A DNA stretch of 64,000 nt from Neorickettsia risticii str. Illinois (GTDB lineage Bacteria > Pseudomonadota > Alphaproteobacteria > Rickettsiales > Anaplasmataceae): positions 62,001 to 126,000 of the forward strand of contig NC_013009.1 of the NCBI RefSeq assembly GCF_000022525.1, given 5' to 3'. The position numbers were made by a program, and so were the translations under genes. The notes beneath the pieces are model-generated. The model was not told the origin of the DNA. It did no database searches and was given only the letters and a program-made list of their open reading frames with translations. Positions 9,515-20,032 of this stretch are shown here, piece after piece. How positions within the stretch are numbered: the first letter of the stretch is position 1; every line of letters begins with the position of its first letter.

Positions 9515-10197
9515 AAATAGCTGATAAAAATGTGAATAATTATTTAAATACTAACTATTTTTTTCATCTCATGTCAATAAATTAGCATATTTTCAGCATA
9601 AATCTCATTTTGATAAGGACAGGTTTTTAAAATAATATATAGATGTAATTTTGAGTGAGATAAAGGCAATTTCCGTATCTAAATTGAGATATAGGACACA
9701 TTCCTGAGCATTAACGGCGTGCATTGTATCTATGTGATTGTGGGTGTGTTCTGGGGTTTCTCGCTTTTAGATAGTGGTCGTTTATGGTCTGCGTATCAAC
9801 CGCTGTATGACCGTACTTTGCGATCTTGGTTGAATTGTGTGTTTTGAGGATTTCTTCTTATCGGACGGTTAAAATGAGATAGTGGATCTAAAAAGCTCAT
9901 GTGTAAGATCCAAGGTGTTTGCTCCTTGTTCTAATTAGAGTTATATGAGTTTGTGGTACAGAGTCTACACAAGAACACTTGTGCGGGTTACAGGAAAGGG
10001 ACAGCCCATCTATTCTACTGTACTCGCAGTTTGAAATCCCAAAAACCCGGGCGCCTATCCACTGGACGTTGGGGCCTGATAAGACCTACCAACACAGTGC
10101 TAGGCAGAGTGTCCTACCAGTAAATACAGGCCAACCGAGACTTCGAAACAGAGAGCAAGCAAATGCGATGCACTACAGCTTATTGGAGCTTATGAAA
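9515..10197. other. Intergenic region
   Basis: About 680 bases. A+T-rich near the divergent side (9540-9660). Around 10080-10140 a short inverted repeat (GGCCTG/CAGGCC) encloses about 50 bases, but no cloverleaf or known RNA can be drawn. No gene supported. Confidence 0.4.
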
Positions 10198-10857
10198 CTA
10201 CGTCCTATTCTGTGTTCTAGCTTTAGCTATTTGCTCAAGACGAACAGCATCAACGATCCCATCGACTTGCTCTTCTGAAAGGTTAGACAATGCTGTAGCA
10301 ACCCTGGACTGGTGATGCAGTGCCAAAAATCCAACGAGGCCAGCACAAGCTGCGATCACGAGCGATGCTTCTAGGAAGACAAAAAAACCATATGCATTTG
10401 TCCCGGCCGCAGCTCCAAGAGAAACGTCTACTAGTGCGAGCGCAACACTAAAAGAAACTACGCAAGTACCAATGAGGCGCATAGAAGGCTTTTTGATCTC
10501 CTTCAGTTCGCTAGCGGCAGAGTGCAATTCTTGGTAGCCACCTTGGATGTGAAGCTCCGATACAGCCTTTGCAATAGCGGTATCCTTTTCACTAATTGAA
10601 GGAATGCCTCTTAGTGTAAGAAAGGAAAACACAGTTACCCCGATTACTGGGAGTAAAAGAGCAGAGATGGATTCACTGAACGACCTGATCCGCCCATATC
10701 GCGGTATTTGTAGAACACAGTATGCTATAAGGATACAAGCCCACAGAGCAGCTATAGCGATAACAGCCTTTGACGAACTTGGATGAAAAATAGCCCGTCT
10801 CAACTTTTGTGCAGAAGGAGAAACCGGCTTGAAGAAAGTAGATAAAAAACGTGCCAT
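10198..10857 (-). CDS. Four-TM hairpin-family membrane protein
   Basis: 219 residues from ATG 10857 (MARFLS); a TTG four codons earlier is possible. The basic N-terminus (SAQKLRRAIF) precedes TM1 about 29-49; TM2 is about 65-85, TM3 about 127-147 and TM4 about 157-180. The loop between the hairpins is a charged helix. The tail is about 40 residues, amphipathic and Glu/Val-rich. The start MARF is shared with the related gene at 56967. Function unknown. Confidence 0.77.
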   Translation of the reverse strand: MARFLSTFFKPVSPSAQKLRRAIFHPSSSKAVIAIAALWACILIAYCVLQIPRYGRIRSFSESISALLLPVIGVTVFSFLTLRGIPSISEKDTAIAKAVSELHIQGGYQELHSAASELKEIKKPSMRLIGTCVVSFSVALALVDVSLGAAAGTNAYGFFVFLEASLVIAACAGLVGFLALHHQSRVATALSNLSEEQVDGIVDAVRLEQIAKARTQNRT

Positions 10858-12095
10858 AACAACAAACAAAACACCACACGTGGTAGAGAAATTATAGAAG
10901 AGGAAGACACATAATAAGTATACGATACTATTATTAAATTTGTCAACTTTTATTTATTACAAGATTGCTCTATCTCAGCTGTTTTGGGTAGTTTTTAGGT
11001 TTACGGTGCTTGCTGTAGAGTGGCTTTCATGTTGAAGTGCCTTGAGAATTGATGTTCTAAGATCAAATACCACTTACACTTGGAAACTTTTTAGTTAACT
11101 TCATAGAGCAGACAGACGCGAATGCCCCGCAGTAGAATTTAGCTCTCCAGCTTTAGAAGTATGCAGGTCATTAGTGTACGCAGATTTTCTCTGGAGGAAC
11201 TATCACGTTCGAATGGCTGACCATTCAGCTAATAATGGAGTGGAACACACATTCATTCTGTTGTGGTACTGTTGAGGAACGCTAGAAAACCTAATACTTG
11301 TGAGTCTTGGTATACTTTAGTTAATTTCGGTCTTGATAGTTTTTGCTAATTTGTTTTCAGCAGCATTGGTTTACTCCTTTTCAATTCGCAATCACGGAGA
11401 AGATACTAGGAACTTTACTAGATGGGGTCGATTCTTTGGTGCTATTCCAGCTGTTGTTGTGCGCTGTGAAAACAAGAAGTGCTGCCCATGTGAAGAATCA
11501 AATGTGATGTGGTTAGTTTGGATAGGATAACAGATCACTCATGTCTGTGTAGCCTGAAACTTACACCGCTTATTGACGTCAACAGTACGAACGATCCTTA
11601 TTACTCGAACTTGCGGATAAGGAGGTGTTTCTAAAAAGTGCTCTACCCATAAATTCAGTTCCTCCTAAAAGGCGAACCATGGCAAAGTGTTACAGTAGTG
11701 TTTTTATCTCTTTGAGTACTTTTTGCGATGCGGTTCGCAGAGTATTTCGATTTGTCTGTTCACACGAGAAAACAATAAAACAAAAAACTACGGGATGTGA
11801 TATGTGCGTGCTGTGTTTGCTTTGTACATACCAAGCCTTAATTCTAGTCCTTGTTTGCAAGGAGGTACACAATCCACTACGCAGACCAGGTAGTCGGTGT
11901 GCATTCACAGCTTATTGAAGCCCAGAAACGTAATAAAATGGGTTTAACCGTGTGTCAGGGGTCGCAGCGTCCTAACCCTGACTTGGTTAAACCATTTGTT
12001 TATATGTTGGTGCACAGATCAGATGTATCAGACAATACAATCAATTTCGTGCACACGGTCTAGGTAAGTGCGAATCAAGCAATATAGTAAGGCAG
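10858..12095. other. Long gene-poor interval
   Basis: About 1.2 kb. Plus-strand frames at 11333-11530 and 11625-11918 start with weak signals and resemble nothing I know; they could be decay products of a membrane-protein gene. No RNA gene, repeat or insertion sequence recognised. Confidence 0.4.
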
Positions 12096-12863
12096 CTATA
12101 AACCTGGTCCCCGCTCAATGTTTGGCACAGAAGTGGGGTTTTTGGTTGTTCCGCATTGTTCTACGAGAACACTGCTCCACAGTGAATGCTCATCCACTTG
12201 TTGAGGCAAATACTCAACCATCGAGGTGTACTTTTTCAGAGCAGGGTTCTCACAGACTGGTTGCTCGTACGTTTCTTGGATCTGAGAGCTAGATTCCGTT
12301 GGAGTACATTCTTCCTCAGTAGTGTCACTAAAAAGTGGGGTTTTGCTCAGGATCGATAGTTCTTTCACATCGCAGAGGAAACGCTCCATCATGTAAGTTT
12401 TGTAATTGCTTTGAGCAGTTTGGTTTGAGGTCGGAGAGTCATATATTTTTGTGTTTGTAAAGTTACCTCCTCGTATATACGATTCTAAGCTCACATCGTT
12501 GATCGGTTGTACATCTGAGTAGTCCCAACTTAACTCACTGACTGATGATTGATCAATGTTGCTGGCTGATGGTATGTCTACTTTTGTGCCTGTTTTATCT
12601 GTCAACTGAATGTTTCCTGCTGGATGTTTTTCGACCATCTTGGTAAGGTAATTTCGTTGTATGGTGTATTGTAGGCTGGAAAGCAGTGGGGAAACTATGC
12701 AGAGCAATAAAATGAATGAATCCTCAATTACATGAGGATCTTTGTCGCGTAGTAAATTACTTGTGATACATCCAATTGAGATTGCAGAGCACACGCACTG
12801 TAAGGCAAGTAAGGAGATAGATACAGGACTTGGATTGGTATTTGGTGAGAAATGTGTAGGCAT
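12096..12863 (-). CDS. Two-TM membrane protein with long polar tail
   Basis: 255 residues, ATG 12863. A single hydrophobic hairpin near the N-terminus (about 14-36 and 48-66, loop LLRDKDPHVIEDS) is followed by about 185 polar residues rich in Ser, Thr, Glu and Asp with no recognised domain. The hairpin spacing matches one module of the neighbouring four-TM proteins, so it may be a half-size relative like 3618-4217. The tail has no repeats. Function unknown. Confidence 0.6.
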   Translation of the reverse strand: MPTHFSPNTNPSPVSISLLALQCVCSAISIGCITSNLLRDKDPHVIEDSFILLLCIVSPLLSSLQYTIQRNYLTKMVEKHPAGNIQLTDKTGTKVDIPSASNIDQSSVSELSWDYSDVQPINDVSLESYIRGGNFTNTKIYDSPTSNQTAQSNYKTYMMERFLCDVKELSILSKTPLFSDTTEEECTPTESSSQIQETYEQPVCENPALKKYTSMVEYLPQQVDEHSLWSSVLVEQCGTTKNPTSVPNIERGPGL

Positions 12864-13820
12864 GTCAATAAAGTTGTTGCTGTTCTAAGAATAAGAGAAA
12901 ATTACTCAGTTTTGTTGTATTGGCATGATATCGTCATGCTAATACTATAATAAATATACCATAAATCGTGCATGAGTTGAGCAACTTTGCATTTCAAATA
13001 AATAGAGTAGAAAAATCAATAAGAAGGTAAAGTAAGGTATGGTTGTGGGCTGCGTGCTAGATAGCCTTGTTAAGGCTAACGACCCTAAATTGAGACTTTA
13101 ACTTATATATGCTGGTTTTTGGGAGAGCCATACTAAAGACGAAGCCTTTTATTTATTCCTATAAGCCTTTGTTTGACGTACCAGTTCTTATATTTGGCCT
13201 AGAGGTGCCCTGAGGAGGAAGTGTGGATCACTTCAATTGTCATTCATTTTATCGCCTTTTGACTTCAGTTATTTGAAATAGGGCGACAGAATATAAGTGG
13301 AGCTATTGGCTGTATGAGAGTAATAGTTGAGATAATTGATTAGAATCCTGCATATTAATATTTGTGTGGCCGTTCAAATTGTTGACGGTTTAGAAGCATA
13401 AAAGTTGAATGCTTTGTTGATGATTATGTGCAAACTGTGGGTTCTCATCTGATAATACTCAGACAATACGAACAGGTGTCCGTTTGATCATTTTAACCAC
13501 GTTTCAAAATCGAGTGCATTTTTTGGATTTTTGCATTGTAGCAATGAAAACAATTTTCCCTGTGTTAGTAGATGGACCGTGTTCCTATAAGTGACATATT
13601 TGTTTTGTAATCTTCACGTAGAAGTGAAAGCGGTACTCCGTACATCTGTCATTAGAGAGTTCTCCTTTTCCTTTTGTAATGTTCGTAATGTTGAGTTATT
13701 CATGAATCGGAGATTTATTACTGGACGTAATATCCGCATTTTGCACATCATAAAGTGAAAGGGGGTGTACCTTTGGTCGTGGTTTGCATAGAATGATCCA
13801 CTGGGAGGTTATTTGAGGTC
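12864..13820. other. Gene-poor interval before gatB
   Basis: About 950 bases, A+T-rich, presumably carrying divergent promoters for the minus-strand gene at 12863 and for gatB. No reading frame or RNA gene that I can support. Confidence 0.5.
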
Positions 13821-15287
13821 ATGTATTGTATAGATGGAAAGACGGCTCAATGGGAGGTTGTTATCGGACTGGAGGTACATGCACAGATTCTCTCCAAAAA
13901 TAAATTGTTCTCCGATGCTCCATGTGATTCCACGAAGGGGCCTAATACGGCAGTGACTCTTTTTGATGCTGCAATGCCAGGAGTCCTGCCAGTTTTGAAT
14001 TTTAACTGTGTTGAGAAAGCTATTAGAGCTGGTTTAGGTCTTGGTGGGACGATTAATTTATATTCGGTATTCGAGAGAAAACACTACTTTTATCCCGATC
14101 TCCCACATGGCTACCAAATTACCCAAAATAGCTATCCGATCATAACTGGCGGATGTGTGCGAATAAGAAATCCCGATAAAGTCATTAGGATAAATCGCAT
14201 ACACATTGAACAGGATGCAGGCAAAAGCATACATAATCTCTCACCTGGTAAAACATATATAGACCTCAATAGGGCTGGAATCCCATTGATGGAGATAGTC
14301 TCAGAGCCCGATATATCATCTCCGGCTGAGGCAGTTGCTTATGTGGACAAGTTGAAGCTCATTCTGCAGTATGTTTGTGCTTCGAACGCTAACATGGAAA
14401 AAGGTGAGCTCCGCTGTGACGCAAATGTTTCAGTTCGAAGGGTGGGTGAATCGGAACTGGGTGCAAGATGTGAGATAAAAAATCTCAACTCGACTAAAAA
14501 CCTGGCTCAGGCAATAGAACATGAAGCTAAAAGACAAGTGGAAGTTCTGGAAAGTGGTGGTACGATTGCAGTCGAAACAAAACTTTTTGATGTGGATACT
14601 CTAAGTACTATTGCTACAAGGTCCAAGGAATCTGCAACTGAGTACCGTTACTTTGCAGATCCCGACTTACTTCCCCTGGTTTTGGAAGAGGAATATGTAG
14701 AAAGCATTAGAGCTTCTATGCCTGAGTTACCTGATGAGAGAGAAAATAGGTATGTGAGAGGGCTTAACTTATCTCCATACGATGCGAACGTGCTTGTCTC
14801 AAATGTCGATGCCTCGCGATATTTTGATGCTCTTTTGGAGAGGGGTTATCAACCAAAACTTGCTGCGAGATGGATCACAGTTGAGCTTTTTGGTTTGCTC
14901 AATAAGCGTGGCATCAAAATCGCAGCAAGTCCTGTAACTCCGGTTTTGATGGATGAACTTCTGAGACTTGTGGACAGCGGAGAAATATCAGAGCGAACAG
15001 CAAAAGAGGTTCTGAGGAAAAGCTTTGAAGGTATGGGCTCGCCAAGGGAAATTGTGGAACGCGAAAACTTGCGACAAGTCACGGACGGTAAGGTTATTCT
15101 CGGGTATGTAAGAGAGATATTAGATGAAAATCCCGCAAAGCTTGGAGAGTATTTCATGGGTAAAGAGAAAATACTTGCCTTTTTGGTCGGACAAGTGATT
15201 AAGAAAAGCAATGGGAATGCAAGTCCCCATTTGGTCAACAAAGTCTTACTTGAGGAACTCGAAAGGCGTCGCGTGCAGAATGGATAA
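13821..15287 (+). CDS. gatB: Aspartyl/glutamyl-tRNA(Asn/Gln) amidotransferase subunit B
   Basis: GatB, 488 residues, full length. With GatA and GatC it converts Glu-tRNA(Gln), and Asp-tRNA(Asn) where needed, to the amidated form, supplying Gln-tRNA in organisms lacking GlnRS. The family opening (EVVIGLEVHAQ), the Zn/active-site region with DLPHGYQITQ and RIHIEQDAGKS, LNRAGIPLMEIVSEPD, and the C-terminal YqeY-like helical domain are all visible. ATG 13821 gives the expected N-terminus. The 3' end overlaps tadA by eight bases, so the two are probably translated together. gatA and gatC are not in the window. Confidence 0.97.
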   Translation: MYCIDGKTAQWEVVIGLEVHAQILSKNKLFSDAPCDSTKGPNTAVTLFDAAMPGVLPVLNFNCVEKAIRAGLGLGGTINLYSVFERKHYFYPDLPHGYQITQNSYPIITGGCVRIRNPDKVIRINRIHIEQDAGKSIHNLSPGKTYIDLNRAGIPLMEIVSEPDISSPAEAVAYVDKLKLILQYVCASNANMEKGELRCDANVSVRRVGESELGARCEIKNLNSTKNLAQAIEHEAKRQVEVLESGGTIAVETKLFDVDTLSTIATRSKESATEYRYFADPDLLPLVLEEEYVESIRASMPELPDERENRYVRGLNLSPYDANVLVSNVDASRYFDALLERGYQPKLAARWITVELFGLLNKRGIKIAASPVTPVLMDELLRLVDSGEISERTAKEVLRKSFEGMGSPREIVERENLRQVTDGKVILGYVREILDENPAKLGEYFMGKEKILAFLVGQVIKKSNGNASPHLVNKVLLEELERRRVQNG

Positions 15288-15714
15288 GAAGTTCATGGAG
15301 CTAGCAATTAGTGTTGCTCGTGAGTCTGATTGTGAAGTGCCTGTTGGAGCTGTCCTAGTTAGGCAAGGTGCTGTTATTGCCTCATCTGGTAATCGTGTTT
15401 TTCGAGATTCTGATCCTACAGCGCATGCCGAAATGCTCGTCATAAGAGAAGCAATCCAAAGGCTGGGTGTGAAGTTTCTTGTGGATTTCGAACTGTATGT
15501 AACGTTGGAGCCATGTCCGATGTGTATGTATGCGATGTCTTTAAGCAGGGTTGGCACACTTTGTTTTGCCGCGTACGACGAAAAACGTGGTGCCATTTCA
15601 AATGGCTGTCTTGGCACGGGAACTTATTTTCATGTGCCAATGGTATACGAAGGCCTCATGGAGGATGAAGCTAAGGAGCTTTTATCTAGCTTTTTCCGTA
15701 TTTTAAGAAATTAA
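15280..15714 (+). CDS. tadA: tRNA-specific adenosine-34 deaminase
   Basis: TadA converts A34 of tRNA-Arg(ACG) to inosine. The 144-residue product has the cytidine-deaminase zinc motif: HAE (TAHAEM) with the catalytic Glu, and PCPMC with the two Cys ligands. ATG 15280 overlaps the end of gatB (ATGGATAA); the longer frame from 15211 would extend back into gatB and lacks the family N-terminus. Length is slightly short but normal for the family. Confidence 0.95.
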   Translation: MDKKFMELAISVARESDCEVPVGAVLVRQGAVIASSGNRVFRDSDPTAHAEMLVIREAIQRLGVKFLVDFELYVTLEPCPMCMYAMSLSRVGTLCFAAYDEKRGAISNGCLGTGTYFHVPMVYEGLMEDEAKELLSSFFRILRN

Positions 15715-16220
15715 AGATTAAGTAGAAACATTTAGCTTTTTCTGTAATCTCCGGTTAGCGCACAATAGCAGTGGTGAATAAGTTGGAGCAAAGCGTCCAG
15801 CTATTCTATGTCGAGCCCAATAATAGTCCGTTTTTGAGGTAAAGTTCTACTCGCCCTTAATCAAGTTCTTGTAAGACGTTTTATGAATTTTACCAAGAAG
15901 TGCATAATTTACTTGGATATTTATTATTTTTTCTTATCCTTGTGGAGACGGACGAAAGAAATGAATTGCACGATAGAAGGTGTCCGAGCAATATGCTAAT
16001 CCAGGGTTAGCTCGGACAAGGCAACTTTGTCGCAGTTGATTAAATAATCTAGCCTTGAATAGTAAGGTCGGCCCTATTTATTTCGCTGTTAGCATATACC
16101 CTCAAAAATAAGTATAATTTTTAACAAAATATCAGTTCAAACAATTTATGAAATTACTATATTGAGCTCTTATTAGGCTAAAAATAGAATAAACTGTACG
16201 TCTATTTTGTATAACTAACC
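15715..16220. other. Intergenic region
   Basis: About 500 bases after tadA, becoming very A+T-rich before the next gene (16080-16200). No gene or RNA recognised. Confidence 0.5.
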
Positions 16221-16853
16221 GTGGTTACTTTAGAGGATTTTCCTATTAAAAGTGTTATTTTTTCTGTGTTTTTGATTGTTGGGTGGTTGGCGGTTTTGAC
16301 AGCTCATCTTCTCGTTAGAGGGGCTTGGTTAAAGGTGAATATGAAAGGTATGTCAGCTTTGACCTATTTGTTAGCTCCTATAGCTCTTCTAATCTCTGGT
16401 ACGTATTTATTTACTGTGAATAAATTTTCAGGTTTCTTTTCTAGTCAAAAATCAGAAGCTCTACTACGTTGTCAAGATCAATATGCTGGAAATGTATCAG
16501 GTGTGGCTGAGTTTGGTGAAGATCAACTTTATGCAGGTAGGAGAAAATTTTTGTTTGGCGCAGCTTTGTTTTACGCTTCAGGTGCGTTTTTCGTAGCAAC
16601 CACCGTATTATGCTCTTACTTTGCTAACACTCTTGATAACTCTACAGATCCAGCTCTGCGGATGAAGTACCTGATTGCCGAGACCATCTGTGTAGCGTTC
16701 CTGGTGTTATTCACTTTTAGTTCAGGTGTCGGTTCTGCTCTGCGAAATGCTTACCTTCCGGAAGCTTTGGCCCTCCAATTGCGGGAAGCTTGGGACTTAA
16801 AAGTTGAGAGTTTACTAAGTATGCGGGCCTCTCAAGCAGAGACGTTACGTTAA
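16221..16853 (+). CDS. Four-TM hairpin-family membrane protein
   Basis: 210 residues from GTG 16221; no ATG lies upstream in frame and no strong ribosome site is seen. TM1 about 10-31, TM2 about 46-65, TM3 about 108-130, TM4 about 148-170, then a tail of about 40 residues with an amphipathic helix. The start of TM4 (MKYLIAETICVAF) matches that of the next three genes (IAE.ICAF, AEAVC.F), which places it in the same subgroup. Function unknown. Confidence 0.75.
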   Translation: MVTLEDFPIKSVIFSVFLIVGWLAVLTAHLLVRGAWLKVNMKGMSALTYLLAPIALLISGTYLFTVNKFSGFFSSQKSEALLRCQDQYAGNVSGVAEFGEDQLYAGRRKFLFGAALFYASGAFFVATTVLCSYFANTLDNSTDPALRMKYLIAETICVAFLVLFTFSSGVGSALRNAYLPEALALQLREAWDLKVESLLSMRASQAETLR

Positions 16854-17187
16854 TGTGCATGCGGGTAGGGGCTGGGCTAGGTTTGCTTGATTACTCACGT
16901 TTAGAGGACGGGGGAAGTCATGTTAATCTGAATGTGCGTGCGGGGAGAGGTGTTTTCGTGTCGTGCTGTTTTTAGACAGCAAAACTTATCTGGCGAAAGG
17001 GTTTTGTCAGATAACGACTGCTTTGTTTGGCGTGACTGGGATCTACTTACTTCTCGACCGCTGTGTGTTGTCTAGGAGGGGCTCTTTGGCCGCAGCGTAT
17101 TTCGGCACCTGGTCATCGGTGTGAATTGTTGTTATATTCATGTTATAATGTGCGGCGTATGTACATTTTATCATATTAGTTTTGCCA
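16854..17187. other. Intergenic region
   Basis: 334 bases between hairpin-family genes; no gene, RNA or clear repeat. Confidence 0.4.
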
Positions 17188-17814
17188 ATGTTAGTGAAAA
17201 ACATATCCGATAAAACTGTAGTTAAAGCCGCTGTGTGTCTTTTCCTATATGTTATTTTTTGGGCTATTGTTGCCTCTGTTTACGCTGCTATGAGAGGAGG
17301 GTTTTTGCCTGGTGGGCGTCCTATGGTACCTGCTCTTGTCGTTGCGCTTGTTCCTGGTGCTTTGCTTTGGGGTACGTTTTTGCTGTTCTCTGTAGCACAA
17401 ACAGCAGACGCTGTTGTTCGAAGAGAGCGTCAACTTGGGGTAAATGTACAAACAGTGGGTACAAGAGATAGTAATATGGTCTGGAAGGTGACCTGCTTTT
17501 CCGGTTTAGCCAGTGCTTGTTGCATCATAGTTTGGTCAGCTATTGCGAGTGAACTTGAGTTGAGGTGTGCACAAGATAATCCTTCGATCCTAGGTCTTTC
17601 AATTGCTGAAGGGATATGTGCGTTTTTATTTGTTTTATCGATTTCGTCTATATTTGCTTGTCGATTTTTTTGTAGGGTCTACTCTGAGTTGGAGTCACTT
17701 TATGAAGATAAAGACAAACGTAAACGTGTTTCAGAGCATCAAGATCATGAAGTAGGATCCAAAAATGATGAAGTAAGCATTGTCGAAGCTGTACTTAATG
17801 CAGTTTTCCTCTAA
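17188..17814 (+). CDS. Four-TM hairpin-family membrane protein
   Basis: 208 residues from ATG 17188 (an in-frame TTG lies two codons upstream). TM1 about 14-36, TM2 about 50-72, TM3 about 97-120, TM4 about 135-158 beginning with the subgroup motif SIAEGICAFLF. The cytoplasmic-looking loop is basic (VVRRERQ) and the tail is strongly charged (KDKDKRKRVSEHQD). No recognised domain. Tandem paralog of 16221, 18416 and 19090. Confidence 0.77.
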   Translation: MLVKNISDKTVVKAAVCLFLYVIFWAIVASVYAAMRGGFLPGGRPMVPALVVALVPGALLWGTFLLFSVAQTADAVVRRERQLGVNVQTVGTRDSNMVWKVTCFSGLASACCIIVWSAIASELELRCAQDNPSILGLSIAEGICAFLFVLSISSIFACRFFCRVYSELESLYEDKDKRKRVSEHQDHEVGSKNDEVSIVEAVLNAVFL

Positions 17815-18415
17815 TCGCAGCAGCCTACCATGGTGAACTCATGTGCGGCCTGGGGCATCATGGTGGCTTTTTCGTGCTACTGCACTGCATAGACATCCAC
17901 CTATACATTCGCTATTGACCTTTTTATAGCATCTTTATCGGTGTGTAGGTGGAGATTATTATTTCCTGTAAAATTTGAGAGGTCAGCCTTTTCCATTCAC
18001 CAGCCTCTCGTGAGTTATTTACCTGATTGAGGGCGTTCACCGCTGTATTTAACAAGAAAGACGTATTTGTTGATTACTCTACCGGATTGTTCCGACTGTT
18101 CCGTTCAGCATAGTTTAACCTTTTAATATCTAATCCGCTGGGTATGTCTTGACCAGCCCTGATATAGTTGTTCTAACTATCCCACTTATAGTGATTGAAA
18201 TCAGTTTTATCAGTTTTATGTTACCGGATTAGAGAAACTCTCTAATAAAATAGCTTTTACGTAAAGCAAACTACATTCAATATTAGTATAGTATTGCATC
18301 TAATTATTTATTTATTTACAATTTAATATTAGTGGGAGTAGCTAAAGGCACAATAGATGTTTATGCTGATGGCTCATACTTCACTCTGTGTTTTCGTTAT
18401 AAATGTTGGTTTTCT
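17815..18415. other. Intergenic region
   Basis: 600 bases, A+T-rich from 18120 on. The in-frame extension of the next gene back to 18332 lacks a ribosome site. Nothing else recognised. Confidence 0.4.
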
Positions 18416-18964
18416 ATGGCTATGACTGGTAAAGTTAAGTGCAAAGCTTTATGCGCTTTGGGTGTACTTTTTCTACTATGGGGTGCTGTTTTTGCAGCTT
18501 ACCTTGCTTTGAGGGTAAAGTTGAAGTGGGAGAGTTCAAAGATTCTTACGTGCCTTTCTATTCCTCTTCTTTTGGTTTTGGTTCCTTTTTCGATGTATCT
18601 TGCGGAAAATGCTGTGTCAGGTATAACGAATGGCTGCCTGGAGAAAAAGCCTTTAAGTAAGGAGGAAATATATGCAGGAGAAGAGTTCTTTAACTTTGTA
18701 CACGGGGTTTGCGTTGTATGTGCACTGTGTTTATGTATTGCGTGCATATTTCTTGCGCATTATACGAATGAGGATCTGAAGGTAGGTGGTATTAAATGTC
18801 TAGTTGCCGAAGCAGTGTGCGCGTTTTGTTGCCTTCTTCTATGTTTCGGTGCGCTTGCTTCTATGACGGCATCTAAGGCTTGTGCATCCGCTAAACCTAA
18901 AACTCAAGTTGATTACTCCGATACTCTAATGCTCAATACAGAAGGTGGTAGGTCTTGCGCCTAG
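18416..18964 (+). CDS. Four-TM hairpin-family membrane protein, Cys-rich
   Basis: 182 residues from ATG 18416 (ATG 18422 also possible; an upstream start at 18332 would add 28 residues absent from its paralog). TM1 (ALGVLFLLWGAVFAAYLAL), TM2, a loop with KKPLSKEEI, TM3 (CVVCALCLCIACIFLAH) and TM4 beginning AEAVCAFCC. Aligns over its whole length with the next gene (LLW.AV.A.YL.LR.KL; AEAVC.F), so the two are a clear tandem duplicate. Unusually rich in Cys within membrane segments. Function unknown. Confidence 0.78.
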   Translation: MAMTGKVKCKALCALGVLFLLWGAVFAAYLALRVKLKWESSKILTCLSIPLLLVLVPFSMYLAENAVSGITNGCLEKKPLSKEEIYAGEEFFNFVHGVCVVCALCLCIACIFLAHYTNEDLKVGGIKCLVAEAVCAFCCLLLCFGALASMTASKACASAKPKTQVDYSDTLMLNTEGGRSCA

Positions 18965-19089
18965 ATCGCAGATATTACACTTAATAGTGTGTTTATTTAC
19001 CATATTATAATGTTTTGGTTACGGCCAAAGGTGTTGTTTATGCTGGCAGAACACCATACATACTATGTTTGATATAAATATTGGTGCAA

Positions 19090-19629
19090 ATGAAAAAATT
19101 TAAACCTGATAAGATTAAAGCTATCTGCTGTTTTACTGCAGTTGCTCTACTATGGACTGCTGTCCTTGCAATTTACCTTGTTTTGAGGCTAAAGCTCAAC
19201 TTGAGTGGTGAGGAGGTCATTATGTACTTTTCTCTGCCCTTTATTCTGTTAATACCTCTCTCACTTCTTATTATGAAAAAAGGAGCAGGACATGCAGTGG
19301 AGGATGGTATTGGGAAAAATGGTCTAGATCGTAAGCGAATGCAGGAAATAGTACAGTGGGGTCCCATTTTGTTCCTTATTCTACCTGGCGCGGCTTTTGT
19401 GATTACGTGTGCAATTCTTGTGGGTCACGCTACTGGTTTTATAGTGGACGGCCATGGTTTTGAACCGCAAACTGCTGAAGCGGTGTGCGTGTTTTTTGGC
19501 ATTCTCACACTTCTTTGTGTACTCTCTGCTCTTGGTTCTAAGCTTGCCTGTGCTGCTACACCTGTAGGTGGCGTGTCTGAAGCCGAAGTTGAAAGTACTA
19601 CTTGCAAAGGGGAAAAAATTATTTTGTAA
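19090..19629 (+). CDS. Four-TM hairpin-family membrane protein
   Basis: 179 residues from ATG 19090; TTG and GTG codons just upstream are in frame. TM1 contains LLWTAVLAIYLVLRLKL, nearly the same as the preceding gene. TM2 is followed by a Lys/Gly-rich loop, TM3 (ILFLILPGAAFVITCAI) and TM4 starting TAEAVCVFFG. Short tail. Tandem duplicate of 18416-18964. Function unknown. Confidence 0.78.
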   Translation: MKKFKPDKIKAICCFTAVALLWTAVLAIYLVLRLKLNLSGEEVIMYFSLPFILLIPLSLLIMKKGAGHAVEDGIGKNGLDRKRMQEIVQWGPILFLILPGAAFVITCAILVGHATGFIVDGHGFEPQTAEAVCVFFGILTLLCVLSALGSKLACAATPVGGVSEAEVESTTCKGEKIIL

Positions 19630-20032
19630 ATTGCAGAATTGTACTTGCTACGAAAGAAGTTTTGTAAATTTTGAAACTATGCAAACCCTATAGTAGAGGC
19701 TGATATCAGTATAGATGCGTGCGCTCCAACTGACCGAGGAATGTAGCAGAAGCTGGTTAGTACTACTGTAAGCTACTGCGTTTTAAGTTTCTGTTTGAAT
19801 CTAATGTGTGCAATTCTTGAGTTGCTCTGATTATGTGTCGGTAGGATTTAGTAGTATGGGCGCGTGTTTTTCTTTTATCATTTTCTACGACGTTCATCAC
19901 GACGTGTTGCGATCATTGTTGTAAAAAAGCTGCTTAAGATCGCCGTGCATCATTGCAGTAGGGGAGAAGCTTCTATTTAGTGTGAGGGTTTATCAGAGAA
20001 AAAGAGAGTTTTCTGCTAGGTAGTGGACTAAG
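19630..20032. other. Intergenic region before convergent fmt
   Basis: About 400 bases between convergent genes. It contains a small inverted repeat near 19889-19905 (ACGACGTTC...CACGACGT). No gene recognised. Confidence 0.4.

Noticed and set aside
10080-10145. tRNA-like inverted repeat with GGCCTG/CAGGCC ends
   Set aside because: No D-arm, no T-loop consensus and no symmetric anticodon arm can be drawn.
11333-11918. Two short Cys-containing plus-strand frames
   Set aside because: Weak starts and no relation to either membrane family; may be decayed sequence but not demonstrable.
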